A stretch of DNA of 64,000 nt. Origin: Sophora flavescens (taxonomy: Eukaryota > Streptophyta > Magnoliopsida > Fabales > Fabaceae). The notes beneath the pieces were generated by a model, which made no database searches, was not told the origin of the DNA, and saw only the letters and a program-made list of their open reading frames with translations. The stretch covers positions 7,164,317 to 7,228,316 of the forward strand of contig CM061069.1 in assembly GCA_030762895.1 (NCBI GenBank), given 5' to 3'. Positions 45,098 through 55,872 of this stretch are shown in pieces. The position numbers were made by a program, and so were the translations under genes. How positions within the stretch are numbered: position 1 is the stretch's first letter; each line of letters begins with the position of its first letter.

Positions 45098-46125
45098 GGA
45101 TGATTGTGTAGCAAACTGAGACAAATATGTGTTACTTAAAAACTTAATACATTAATCTATGTTTCCTTCAATATCATTTGATTCACTTTCTTGTTTTTTA
45201 TGACAAGTTTGTATGTTTGTATGTTTGCACTCCATTTGCTTAAATATCAAGCATATTAAGCTTACATATATTTTTCTGATAGCAGTATATATGGTGTGAT
45301 TTTATATGTATGAAAAAGTGTATACACACACCTTAATTTTTAGCTCATTTGCAAATTGGCACCGTAAACTATTTTATTTTCTCGATTATTGTTTAAACTT
45401 GTACTATTAATAAAATCAATTCTTTTACTATTTTTTTCGTCCCAATTAATTCTTAAACTTTTTTAAAGAGAATTCTTAAACTTTTGCTATTGGTAAAATC
45501 AACCCTTTTTTAAACTTCTATTTAGTTCAATAATGATGAATAAATTCAATAGTTCATTTTGCTTAATTCCAAATCTTTGTTTGCATTTATTATTGTTATT
45601 TTTAAATAAGAATTTTTTAAAAAAGATTCATGCAATAATAATTTAATATTAAGTAGAAAATATTGAAGATTATATTAGTGAACATGCAATAATATACACT
45701 TTTTACTGTTGAAGATTATATTATATTTGTTATGAAGATTTCATGATCTAAATTTTACACTCTACCTACGAGTATTTAATCTTTTACACATAGTTGTATA
45801 AAAATTAATGAGTATAATTAAAATATTTTTGTCACTATAAATTTTAAATTAATCTATATACATTTAAATAAAGAATATCTTAGTGTAATATCATACAAAG
45901 AAAACTAATAGAATTAATGAGAAGGATTAGCTCTGCTACCTTTTTTTTGCTAGCCCTAGCAGAGCTTGGTGTATACAAATTAATGAGTATAATTGTAATA
46001 TCTTTGCACTCCCATGATGACTTTCGTACCTTTCTTAAGTCCCACTGACAGGATGATGCAAGAAGTTTGATTCTCCATTGGACACCTCCCCCGAAAAACA
46101 TTGTCAAACTGAATGGATGGGAGCT
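45098..46125. other. AT-rich DNA between KELP and Copia fragment
   Basis: Holds the likely KELP 3' UTR (no clear AATAAA close to the stop) and AT-rich sequence without genes. 45930-45975 contains a short hairpin-like inverted repeat (TAGCTCTGCTACC ... CTAGCAGAGCTTGG). Conserved, inverted, at about 54845-55872. Confidence 0.5.
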
Positions 46126-48124
46126 TCAATCCTAACTTTCAGTGCATGGGGGTCGGAGCGCTCATTCGTTCCGTGAAGGGGGACTGGCTCGTGGGTTATT
46201 GAGTCTAAAGACTGAGAGTTGATGAAAGGAGCAATGTGCTCATTATGCTTTCATTCAATGAAGAAATGATACATAAGTCGATTACAAGATATGAGTTCTC
46301 ATCCATATATACATTCATCTACTCAACTAAGTAAGTTAGCAACTTAACCATCACATAACTAATTTAGAAACTAACTAACTGCATAGGCTAACTACATGTT
46401 AACTAATTTAACTGACATAACTGTCCTAATACCCCCCCCCCCCCCCTCTAAAGGTGGAGAATAGATGTTGACTATTCCCCACTTGTGCATGAGTGATGAA
46501 AAGCGAGGAAATGGGAGAGCTTTTGTGAACAGATCAACCAACTGATGCTGCCTTTTGACATGGATAAACTTGATCACATTTGCTTGTACCAACTCTCGGA
46601 TGAAGTGGTGGTCAATGTCTATATGCTTCGACCTTTCATGATGAGCTGGATTTGAAGCAAGATGAATTGCGGACTGATTGTCTGAGTAAAATCGTGGTGG
46701 AGCTGATTTCAACTTCAAAGTGTTTAGTAGCCTTGTGAGCCAGACAATCTCACTTGCCACTGAAGATAGAGCTTGATATTCTGCTTCAGCAGAGGACTTC
46801 GAAACCGTAGGCTGTTTTTTAGACTTCCAAGAGAGTAGAGCATTCCCAAGGAAGACTGAGAAACCAGTGGTAGATCTTCTTGTGTCAACACAACTACCCC
46901 AATCAGCATCAGCATATGTTGTGAGGTTCAACGAATTTGCTGCAGGGAATAGCAGTCCTTGACCTGGAGCATTTTTGAGGTATTGAAGTAGGTGGTGGAT
47001 AGCATGTAGGTGGGGAGTGCGTGGAGCCTGCATAAATTGACTCAATTTGTGGACAGAAAAACTTATGTCAGGCCTTGAGATGGTTAAGTACATTAGCCTA
47101 CCAATCATTCTCCTGTACTGTGAAGGTTCATCCAACAAGTCACCATCTGAATTATTCAGTTTTACATTTGGCTCCATTGGTATAGTCGCTGGCTTGCACT
47201 CCAAGAAACCAGTATCCTCTAATAGGGATAAGGTGTATTTCCTTTGAGACAGTGAAATGCCTTGAGAGGATTTGGTAATTTCAAATCCAAGGATATATTT
47301 GAGATTTCCAAGAGTCTTCAATTTGAACAAGGATTGCAGCAAAGCTTGAACCTTATTGACTTGCTCAATATCAGGGCCTGCAAGAATGATGTCGTCTACA
47401 TAAACTAGTAGCACGACTAGGGAAGATCCAGATCCTGAAGTGAACAAGGAATAATCATTCTTTGATTGCACAAAGCCATGGTTAAGCAGTGACGAGGAGA
47501 ACTTGCAAAACCATTGTCTAGATGCTTGTCTAAGACCATATATGGACTTGTTGAGCCTGCAAACCAGTCTCTTATCATCAGTTTTGTACCCTAATGGCAT
47601 GTTCATATATACTTCTTCGAATAGGTCTCCATTAAGGAAGGCATTGTTGACATCCAGTTGCAACAAATGCCACCCTTTTGCTGCTGCAACAGTAAGCAAA
47701 ACTTTAACCGAAGTGAGTTTTGCAACTAGTGAGAAAGTGTCAGAAAAGTCAATCCCAGCTTGTTGGGTGTAGCCCTTGGCTACCAATCTGGCTTTGTACC
47801 TATCAACTGATCCGTCAGGCTTATACTTGACCTAATAGATCCATCTGCATCCTATGCAATGCTTGTCTGGAGGCAGTGGTAGAAGAGTCCAGGTTTGGTT
47901 GGCTTCTAGAACCCAAACCTCTTCATTCATGGCTTGGCGCCACTCATCAAATTTAAATGCTTGATGAAAAAACTGAGGCTCATATATTGAAGAGATTTGG
48001 TTGACAAAAGTTCTATAAGAGGGTCTGAGTTTGGCATAAGAACAGAAGTTAACCAAAGGGTAAGGAGTGATGTTGCAAGCATACTCTTGCAACCCTGAGT
48101 AGCAACCAATTCCTGCTCCACCTA
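46126..48124 (-). mobile_element. Copia 3' fragment (RT, RNase H, 3' LTR), arm 1
   Basis: 464 aa open from 47786 to 46392, preceded by 48092-47832 in the same frame. Shows the RT motifs NAFLNGDLFEEVYMNMPLGY, LNKSIYGLRQASRQWF and LLVYVDDIILAG, then RNase H (SSAEAEYQALSSVASEIVW, DNQSAIHLASNPAHHERSKH). A TAG at 47833-47835 replaces the lysine of WIY-K-VKY; it is present in both arms. The 5' part of the element is missing: near 48124-48152 the sequence passes into a Ty3-type LTR fragment. On the minus strand the coding end is followed by a G-rich tract (C run at 46432-46446 on the plus strand) and a probable 3' LTR of about 300 bp, ending near 46130. Confidence 0.85.
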
Positions 48125-48152
48125 GAAGATCTCAAAGAACTATCAGACCTGG

Positions 48153-48760
48153 ACTCAAGTCAGGTGATTCTGGGAATCACCGAGTCATGTTTATGGAGTT
48201 GCATTGCATATAGTTTGCATGATGAATGTGATTAAATGCAATAAGATGTGACCGTAGTTGAGTTTATGAGTTTGTGGTTTAAATGTTTGATATTGATTTA
48301 TTTTGGAGGTTTATTATATTTATTATTTTGAAAATTAGCGGGTACCATGGATGATTTTCCGGTTACCGTGCCGGCTGAGAATAACACTATTTGCGAAAAC
48401 CTTTTTAAAACATGTTTTTATTCACTGGGATTATATCTCATTAAAAGTGTTGTTTTCAGAGCACGAGGATGATGTCACTGAGACCGAAGAAGCTTGAAGA
48501 CTTAGTGAATTTTCTTATTTAATTCCTAGCTTGGTTTGTATTTCGCTGAATAAGGAGCCATTGTGGCTATAAATGTTTGTTTTTTTATTGATGGGTTATT
48601 AGTAGACGCCTGGTTTTTAGGCCAATGAATTTATTTTCGCAAGGATTCATTAACATTGCTTTATATTATTTTTGAGGCATTTATTTTAGACTTTTTAATT
48701 TTGTAAATTTTTTTATTTTGGCTATATTTTTATTATTTTTTATTTTGGGTTACTAATGGC
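48153..48760 (+). repeat. Chromovirus LTR 3' fragment, arm 1
   Basis: Matches about 14550-15185 (landmarks GGTGATTCTGGGAATCACCGAGTCATG, GCGGGTACCATGGATGATTTTCCGGTTA, CTTGGTTTGTATTTCG). At its end the arm-1 copy reads TACTAATGGCGTTGCATCG. It has lost about 8-9 bases of TAACGAAGGGCGTTACA, which arm 2 and 15168-15185 retain. Confidence 0.85.
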
Positions 48761-49264
48761 GTTGCATCGTCCATGTAGGTGATTTTTACAACTTTCAACG
48801 CCTGAAAGATACTCATCTTCTCGTATCTTTACTATGAGTGCATCTCCTTTTACGCAAGGAATTGGCAAGTGGCTTAAAGGGATGTCACATGCGTTGTTCA
48901 AGGCTTGAGCGAAAGTCTTTTTTTGAGGAGCAGAAAAAGAAGGTAGAGGGGGCGTTGGGGGGGGAGGGAAGCAAGGCAGCTCCAAGGGATGATTGGGGCA
49001 GCCATGGAAGCATGCAGAAATTTATGAATTTTACAAGAAACTTTCACATCACATTTAATTCAAGTTTTTGATTAAAATAATAATAATAAAAAATAAATAT
49101 TTCCTCTCAATTTCTTTCCCTCACTCTCTATAAATACCATATATCTTCTCCATTTTTCATCTTTCTTCTCTCTCTTCCTCTCCAACCTCACGCCTCTCTC
49201 TCTCCCTCTCACCCTTTCATTTTCTCTCAAACATTCTAAGCTACAAACCTCTACTCCCATCTCC
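48761..49264 (-). repeat. Ty3-type LTR 5' part, arm 1, ending at palindrome junction
   Basis: Inverted copy of 51695-52195. The minus-strand frame 48985-48740 and its arm-2 partner (51916-52233) read QKKTFAQALNNACDIPLSHL and are the same repeat; this could be a remnant of LINE or LTR-encoded protein, but it is too short to assign. The region 49090-49260 is CT-rich and includes a TATAAATA box (49130-49137), probably the LTR promoter on the plus strand. The match to arm 2 ends abruptly at 49264. Confidence 0.7.
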
Positions 49265-51694
49265 ATTTAATGGAAGGTACCCAACTCACACATCAATACA
49301 GTGCAGTTGGTCCCATGTAAAAATTCAAAGGCATTAACTTATTAAAAATCAAACACTGCCTCTGTTTGCACAAGATTTTTCCAGAAATCCAATTTTACCA
49401 ACTTGTAACTTTATGAAATTATTTATCTTTATATTCATATGTAAAAATTCTAAAACTTCAACAAAACTTTAGTTATGCTTTATTAATAACCCATAAATTT
49501 TTATAAAAGTTTTTAACTTTCAAAATCATATTTAAAATCATCATGCAACCAACTATGTTCTTCTTTTCACAGTCAGAATTTGATTTCACTTCGAGAGGTG
49601 TTTTAACCCAGCAAATCTTATCCAAATATCTACATATTATATATCAAATTAAAGCCCCAGAAGTCTTATTTCCAAATTTGTATTTATTTTCCAGAAATCC
49701 GTTCTTTATAAAAACTTATGAGCTTACGAATAAAGATATATCATGCTGCCAGAATCAAATTCTACACAAGTTTATCCACATCAAGTTATTATCTTCACTC
49801 TAGTATCATCCACAAGCCATAAAACCAACATGCAAGGGTCCTAGACCCCCTAAAACATACATGCAAACATATATCAACCAAAAACAACAACTATTATTAT
49901 AAAAAAATAGTTTAAACAGAGTTTAGAGAGGATCTCCCCACTACCTCTTAAAGATTGATGGGCACGAATCCGCTAGTGTACGGCTTCGTCGTCAAGTGAT
50001 AAAAAGATCGAATCCACAGGGACTGTGATCTTTAATAGCAATCAATTATTAAATCAATTAAACTGGACTAGAAAAAGATTTGGAAAAGATTTGTTTTTTA
50101 AAAGATTAACAAACAAATCAAATATCTAAAACGCAATCAAACAAAATCGCAATCAAATCAAATATGGGATTTTTCAATATCAAAAGATATTTCCAGGAAT
50201 TGGGTTACCAATAAGACTGCTCATGCTACTAAATTGACTACCCTCTTGTTAATAATCAAAGTTGTTTTGAAGGCGAATTTATCCTAAATAAGTTAATGTT
50301 CCCTCTCGGGATACAAGAATCGTGCCCAATTAAATCAACCCATACTCTCGTGGTAATTGAATTTAAATTGAACCCTCTAAGCTCTGTGACAATTCGTGAA
50401 CCCTCGAAGGACCGCTTCCAACTCTTGTGATTTAAGTCCTAAGTTTGATTCCTATAGATCCAATACCTAAGTTCACCGCTAAGTTCCTCCTTAGAGTATC
50501 TATGACATGCAAATAAGTGCGCACCAAATTCACAATTAATTCATGTAATAGGAATTAAATCGAAAGCAAATTGAAATTACAAGAAGCAAAACATCAACTC
50601 ATCACATAAAACGAGTCTTGGGCATAGCCCCAATCCTTAGAAATAAAAACCTACTCAAGCATTGCCATGTTCATAGCAAGCTTGATTAACAAAAGCATAA
50701 AAAAAACCTAAGAGAGAAGAAGAAATTGAGAAGAAGAGAAATCCTAATTTTTGCCTAAGGTAGCAGCCCAAGGGATCCCTATTTTCGAGCCTCTAAGTCC
50801 TATTTATAATATAGGGTAACTTAAATCCCAAGCTGTTACAAAATCAGATCAAATCAACAAATAAAATTCCAGATATTACGCGTCACGGCCGTGATGCCTG
50901 TCACGGCCAGGTCGTGACAGATTCTGACTTGGAAAACTTGGCACTGATGGCCTGTCACGGCCGTGACAGGTTCTGACTTTTTCGTTCTTTTCTTTTCAGC
51001 CTTGCTCGATCATGGCCATCATGGCTATCACGGCTAGGCCGTGATGGGCTCTGTTTGGCTCAGTTTTCTTGCTTTTCAAGCTCCGTCTTCATGCAAGCTC
51101 CAACATAAATGATCCTGAGCATTTTAATCCTCAATTCCTGCACAACAACACCACAAAACTGCCTTACCCGTTCCAAGGTAAAAACTAACAAAAATAAAAT
51201 TAAAAATGCCTAAACTACATGAAAATGCATGCAATATGATAAAGAAATATGAGGTGTAATCACACTCATCAAAGATCATAAACCATCATGATTCCAAACT
51301 TGTAAAAGCTGTAAGCTTTATCCTTTGAGCTCCAAAATGAGTCCTCTATGATGGATATAAAAGTTAGAGATGGATTCATCCACATGCATGAATGAAAACT
51401 CAAGGGAATGGGCATGCATGTGGTTGGAATGTAGAGAAAGGAATACTAGAAATTAAATCCTTACCATTGCTCTAAAGATTTGGAGTTCTTTAGAGGTATA
51501 TCACTAAAAGGAATCTCCTTTGGGGTGTGGTTCGGCCAAGAGAGGAACATGGCGATGGAGATTTTTGTTGATGAAATCTTGTAGAGATTATGGTATATCT
51601 ATGTGTATAGGTCATGTTTTAAGAAGGAAAGATGCTTAGAAGTGGTGATTGGTGGTCATATTGTTGGTGGTGGTGGTGTAGGGTGAGGAGGAGA
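49265..51694 (-). other. Central unique spacer of the inverted duplication
   Basis: 2430 bp. Read on the minus strand, it is the middle of a Ty3-type LTR (51694-51277, then 49950-49265) interrupted by a solo Athila-like LTR. 49265-49950 matches the reverse complement of 22755-23445. The frame 49543-49803 is the reverse of non-coding LTR sequence and not a gene. Confidence 0.85.
49956..51271 (-). mobile_element. Solo Athila-like LTR with 5-bp target duplication
   Basis: 1316 bp, minus strand, TGATGAGTG...GCCCATCA. Flanked by AAGAT on both sides (49951-49955, 51272-51276): a perfect 5-bp duplication. Contains the palindrome clusters at about 50880-51040, including a perfect 20-bp palindrome at 50951-50970. 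Solo LTRs arise by recombination between the two LTRs of a full element. Confidence 0.93.
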
Positions 51695-52195
51695 GGAGAT
51701 GGGAGGAGAGGTTTGTAGCTTAGAATGTTTGAGAGAAAATGAAAGAGTGAGAGGGAGTGAGAGAGGCGTGAGGTTGGAGAGGAAGAGAGAGAAGAAATAT
51801 GAAAAATAGAGAAGATATATGGTATTTATAGAGAGTGAGAGAAAGAAATTGAGAGGAAATATTTATTTATTTATTATTATTATTATTTTAATCAAAAACT
51901 TGAATTAAATGTGATGTGAAAGTTTCTTGTAAAATTCATAAATTTCTGCATGCTTCCATGGCTGCCCTAATCATCCCTTGGAGCTGCCTTGCTTCCCTCT
52001 CCCCCCCAACGCCCCCTCTATCTTCTTTTTCTGCTCCTCAAAAAAAGACTTTCGCTCAAGCCTTGAACAACGCATGTGACATCCCTTTAAGCCACTTGCC
52101 AATTCCTTGCGTAAAAGGAGATGCACTCATAGTAAAGATCCGAGAAGATGAGTATCTTTCAGGCGTTGAAAGTTGTAAAAATCACCTACATGGAC

Positions 52196-52821
52196 GATGT
52201 AACGCCCTTCGTTACAATAGTAACCCAAAATAAAAAAATAATAAAAATATAGCCAAAATAAAAAAATTTACAAAATTAAAAAGTCTAAAATAAATGCCTC
52301 AAAAATAATATAAAGCAATGTTAATGAATCCTTGCAAAAATAAATTCATTGGCCTAAAAACTGGGCGTCTACTAATAACCCATCGATAAAAAAACAAACA
52401 TTTATAGCCACAATGGCTCCTTATTCAACGAAATACAAACCAAGCTAGGAATTAAATAAGAAAATTCACTAAGTCTTCAAGCTTCTTCGGTCTCAGTGAC
52501 GTCATCCTCGTGCTCTAAAAACAACACTTTTAATGAGATATAATCCCAGTCAATAAAAACAAGTTTTAAAAAGGTTTTCGCAAATAGTGTTATTCTCAGC
52601 CGGCACGGTAACCGGAAAATCATCCATGGTACCCGCTAATTTTCAAAATAATAAATATAATAAACCTCCAAAATAAATCAATATCAAACATTTAAACCAC
52701 AAACTCATAAACTCAACTACGGTCACATCTTATTGCATTTAATCACATTCACCATGCAAACTATATGCAATGCAACTCCATAAACATGACTCGGTGATTC
52801 CCAGAATCACCTGACTTGAGT
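52196..52821 (-). repeat. Chromovirus LTR 3' fragment, arm 2
   Basis: Inverted copy of 48153-48760 and of about 14550-15185. It keeps the TGTAACGCCCTTCGTTACA end (52198-52216) that arm 1 has lost in part. Confidence 0.85.
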
Positions 52822-52849
52822 CCAGGTCTGATAGTTCTTTGAGATCTTC

Positions 52850-54845
52850 TAGGTGGAGCAGGAATTGGTTGCTACTCAGGGTTGCAAGAGTATGCTTGCA
52901 ACATCACTCCTTACCCTTTGGTTAACTTCTGTTCTTATGCCAAACTCAGACCCTCTTATAGAACTTTTGTCAACCAAATCTCTTCAATATATGAGCCTCA
53001 GTTTTTTCATCAAGCAGTTAAATTTGATGAGTGGCGCCAAGCCATGAATGAAGAGGTTTGGGTTCTAGAAGCCAACCAAACCTGGACTCTTCTACCACTG
53101 CCTCCAGACAAGCATTGCATAGGATGCAGATGGATCTATTAGGTCAAGTATAAGCCCGACGGATCAGTTGATAGGTACAAAGCCAGATTGGTAGCCAAGG
53201 GCTACACCCAACAAGCTGGGATTGACTTTTCTGACACTTTCTCAATAGTTGCAAAACTCACTTCGGTTAGAGTTTTGCTTACCGTTGCAGCAGCAAAAGG
53301 GTGTTATTTGTTGCAACTGGATGTCAACAATGCCTTCCTTAATGGAGACCTATTCGAAGAAGTATATATGAACTTGCCATTAGGGTACAAAACTGATGAT
53401 AAGAGACTGGTTTCCAGGCTCAACAAGTCCCTATATGGTCTTAGACAAGCATCTAGACAATGGTTTTGCAAGTTCTCCTCATCCGCTTAACCATGGCTTT
53501 GTGCAATCAAAGAATGATTATTCCTTGTTCACTTCAGGATCTGGATCTTCCCTAGTCGTGCTACTAGTTTATGTAGACGACATCATTCTTGCAGGCCCTG
53601 ATATTGAGCAAGTCAATAAGGTTCAAGCTTTGCTGCAATCCTTGTTCAAATTGAAGACTCTTGGAAATCTCAAATATATCCTTGGACTTGAAATTGCCAA
53701 ATCCTCTCAAGGCATTTCACTGTCTCAAAGGAAATACACCTTATCCCTATTGGAGGATACTGGTTTCTTGGAGTGCAAGCCAGCGGCTATACCAATGGAG
53801 CCAAATGTAAAACTGAATAATTCAGATGGTGACTTGTTGGATGAACCTTCACAGTACAGGAGAATGATTGGTAGGCTAATGTACTTAACCATCTCAAGGC
53901 CTGACATAAGTTTTTCTGTCCACAAATTGAGTCAATTTATGCAGGCTCCACGCACTCCCCACCTACATGCTATCCACCACCTACTTCAATACCTCAAAAA
54001 TGCTCCAGGTCAAGGACTGCTATTCCCGCAAACAAATTCGTTGAACCTCACAACATATGTTGATGCTGATTGGGGTAGTTGTGTTGACACAAGAAGATCT
54101 ACCACTGGTTTCTCAGTCTTCCTTGGGAATGCTTTACTCTCTTGGAAGTCAAAGAAACAGCCTACGGTTTCGAAGTCCTCTGCTGAAGCAGAATATCGAG
54201 CTCTATCTTCAGTGGCAAGTGAGATTGTCTGGCTCACAAGGCTACTAAAACACTTTGAAGTTGAAATCAGCTCCACCATGATTTTCTGTGACAATCAGTC
54301 CGCAATTCATCTTGCTTCAAATCCATCTCATCATGAAAGGTCGAAGCATATAGACATTGATCACCACTTCATCCGAGAGTTGGTACAAGCAAATGTGATC
54401 AAGCTTATCCATGTCAAAAGCCAGCATCAGTTGGCTGATCTGTTCACAAAAGCTCTCCCATTTCCTCAGTTTTCAACACTCATGCACAAGTTGGGAATAG
54501 TCAACATCTATTCTCCACCTTTAGGGGGCGGTTATTGGGACAGTTATGTCGGTTAAATTAGTTAACATATAGTTAGCCTATGCAGTTAGTTAGTTTCTAA
54601 ATTAGTTATGTGATGGTTAAGTTGCTAACTTACTTAGTTGAGTAGATGAATGTATATATGGATGAGAACTCATATCTTGTAATCGACTTCTGTATCATTT
54701 CTTCATTGAATGAAAGCATAATGAGCACATTGCTCCATTCATCAACTCTCAGTCTTTAGAGTAAATAACCCACGAGCCAGTCCCCCTTCACGGAACGAAT
54801 GAGCGCTCCGACCCCCATGCACTAAGAGTTAGGATTGAAGCTCCC
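52850..54845 (+). pseudogene. Copia 3' fragment (RT, RNase H, 3' LTR), arm 2
   Basis: Same content as 46126-48124. Frame 52882-53142 ends at the shared TAG (WIY*VKY). RT continues at 53188-53490 (NAFLNGDLFEEVYMNLPLGY) and then breaks: bases near 53478-53490 read TCATCCGCTTAACC where arm 1 has two more bases. The rest is in the next frame (53396-54556) with LLVYVDDIILAG, SSAEAEYRALSSVASEIVW and DNQSAIHLASNPSHHE. A GGGGGCGG tract and a probable LTR start follow at about 54525-54540; the LTR has a TATATATGG-like box (54652-54661). Confidence 0.85.
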
Positions 54846-55872
54846 ATCCATTCAGTTTGACAATGTTTTTCGGGGGAGGTGTCCAATGGAGAATCAAACT
54901 TCTTGCATCATCCTGTCTGTGGGACTTAAGAAAGGTACGGAAGTCATCATGGGAGTGCAAAGATATTTCAATTATACTCATTAATTTGTATACACTAAGC
55001 TCTGCTAGGGCTAGCGAAAAATGGTAGCAGAGCTAATCCTTCTCATTAATTCTATTAGTTTTCTTTGTATGATATTACACTAAGATATTCTTTATTTAAA
55101 TGTATATATCTTAATTTAAAATTTATAGTGACAAAAATATTTTAATTATACTCATTAATTTTTATACAACTATGTGTAAAAGATTAAATACTCGTAGGTA
55201 GAGTGTAAAATTTAGATCATGAAATCTTCATAACAAATATAATATAATCTTCAACAGTAAAAAGTGTATATTATTGCATGTTCACTAATATAATCTTCAA
55301 TATTTTCTACTTAATATTAAATTATTATTGCATGAATCTTTTTTAAAAAAATTCTTATTTAAAAATAACAATAATAAATGCAAACAAAGATTTGGAATTA
55401 AGCAAAATGAACTATTGAATTTATTCATCATTATTGAACTAAATAGAAGTTTAAAAAAGGGTTGATTTTACTAATAACAAAAGTTTAAGAATTCTCTTTA
55501 AAAAAAGTTTAAGAATTAATTGGGACGAAAAAAATAGCAAAAGAATTGATTTTATTAATAGTACAAGTTTAAACAATAATCGAGAAAATAAAATAGTTTA
55601 CGGTGCCAATTTGCAAATGAGCTAAAAGTTAAGGTGTGTGTATACACTTTTTCATACATATAAAATCACACCATATATACTGCTATCAGAAAAATATATG
55701 TAAGCTTAATATGCTTGATATTTAAGCAGATGGAGTGCAAACATACAAACATACAAACCTGTCATAAAAAACAAGAAAGTGAATCAAATGATATTGAAGG
55801 AAACATAGATTAATGTATTAAGTTTTTAAGTAACACATATTTGTCTCAGTTTAGTTTGCTACACAATCATCC
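54846..55872. other. AT-rich DNA, arm 2 equivalent of 45098-46125
   Basis: No gene. A hairpin-like TAAGCTCTGCTAGGG ... TGGTAGCAGAGCTAA lies at about 54996-55035. Confidence 0.5.

Larger units (their letters stand above)
31537..49264. repeat. Inverted-repeat arm 1 (about 12.4 kb plus a 5.28-kb insertion)
   Basis: Reverse complement of 51695-64000. Corresponding coordinates sum to about 100960-100974 near the centre, and to about 95540 left of the arm-specific Ty3 element. The left limit given is only where arm 2 runs out of the window; the true arm may reach further left. Paired landmarks: KELP exons, LINE fragment, Copia fragments, Copia LTR. Confidence 0.93.
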
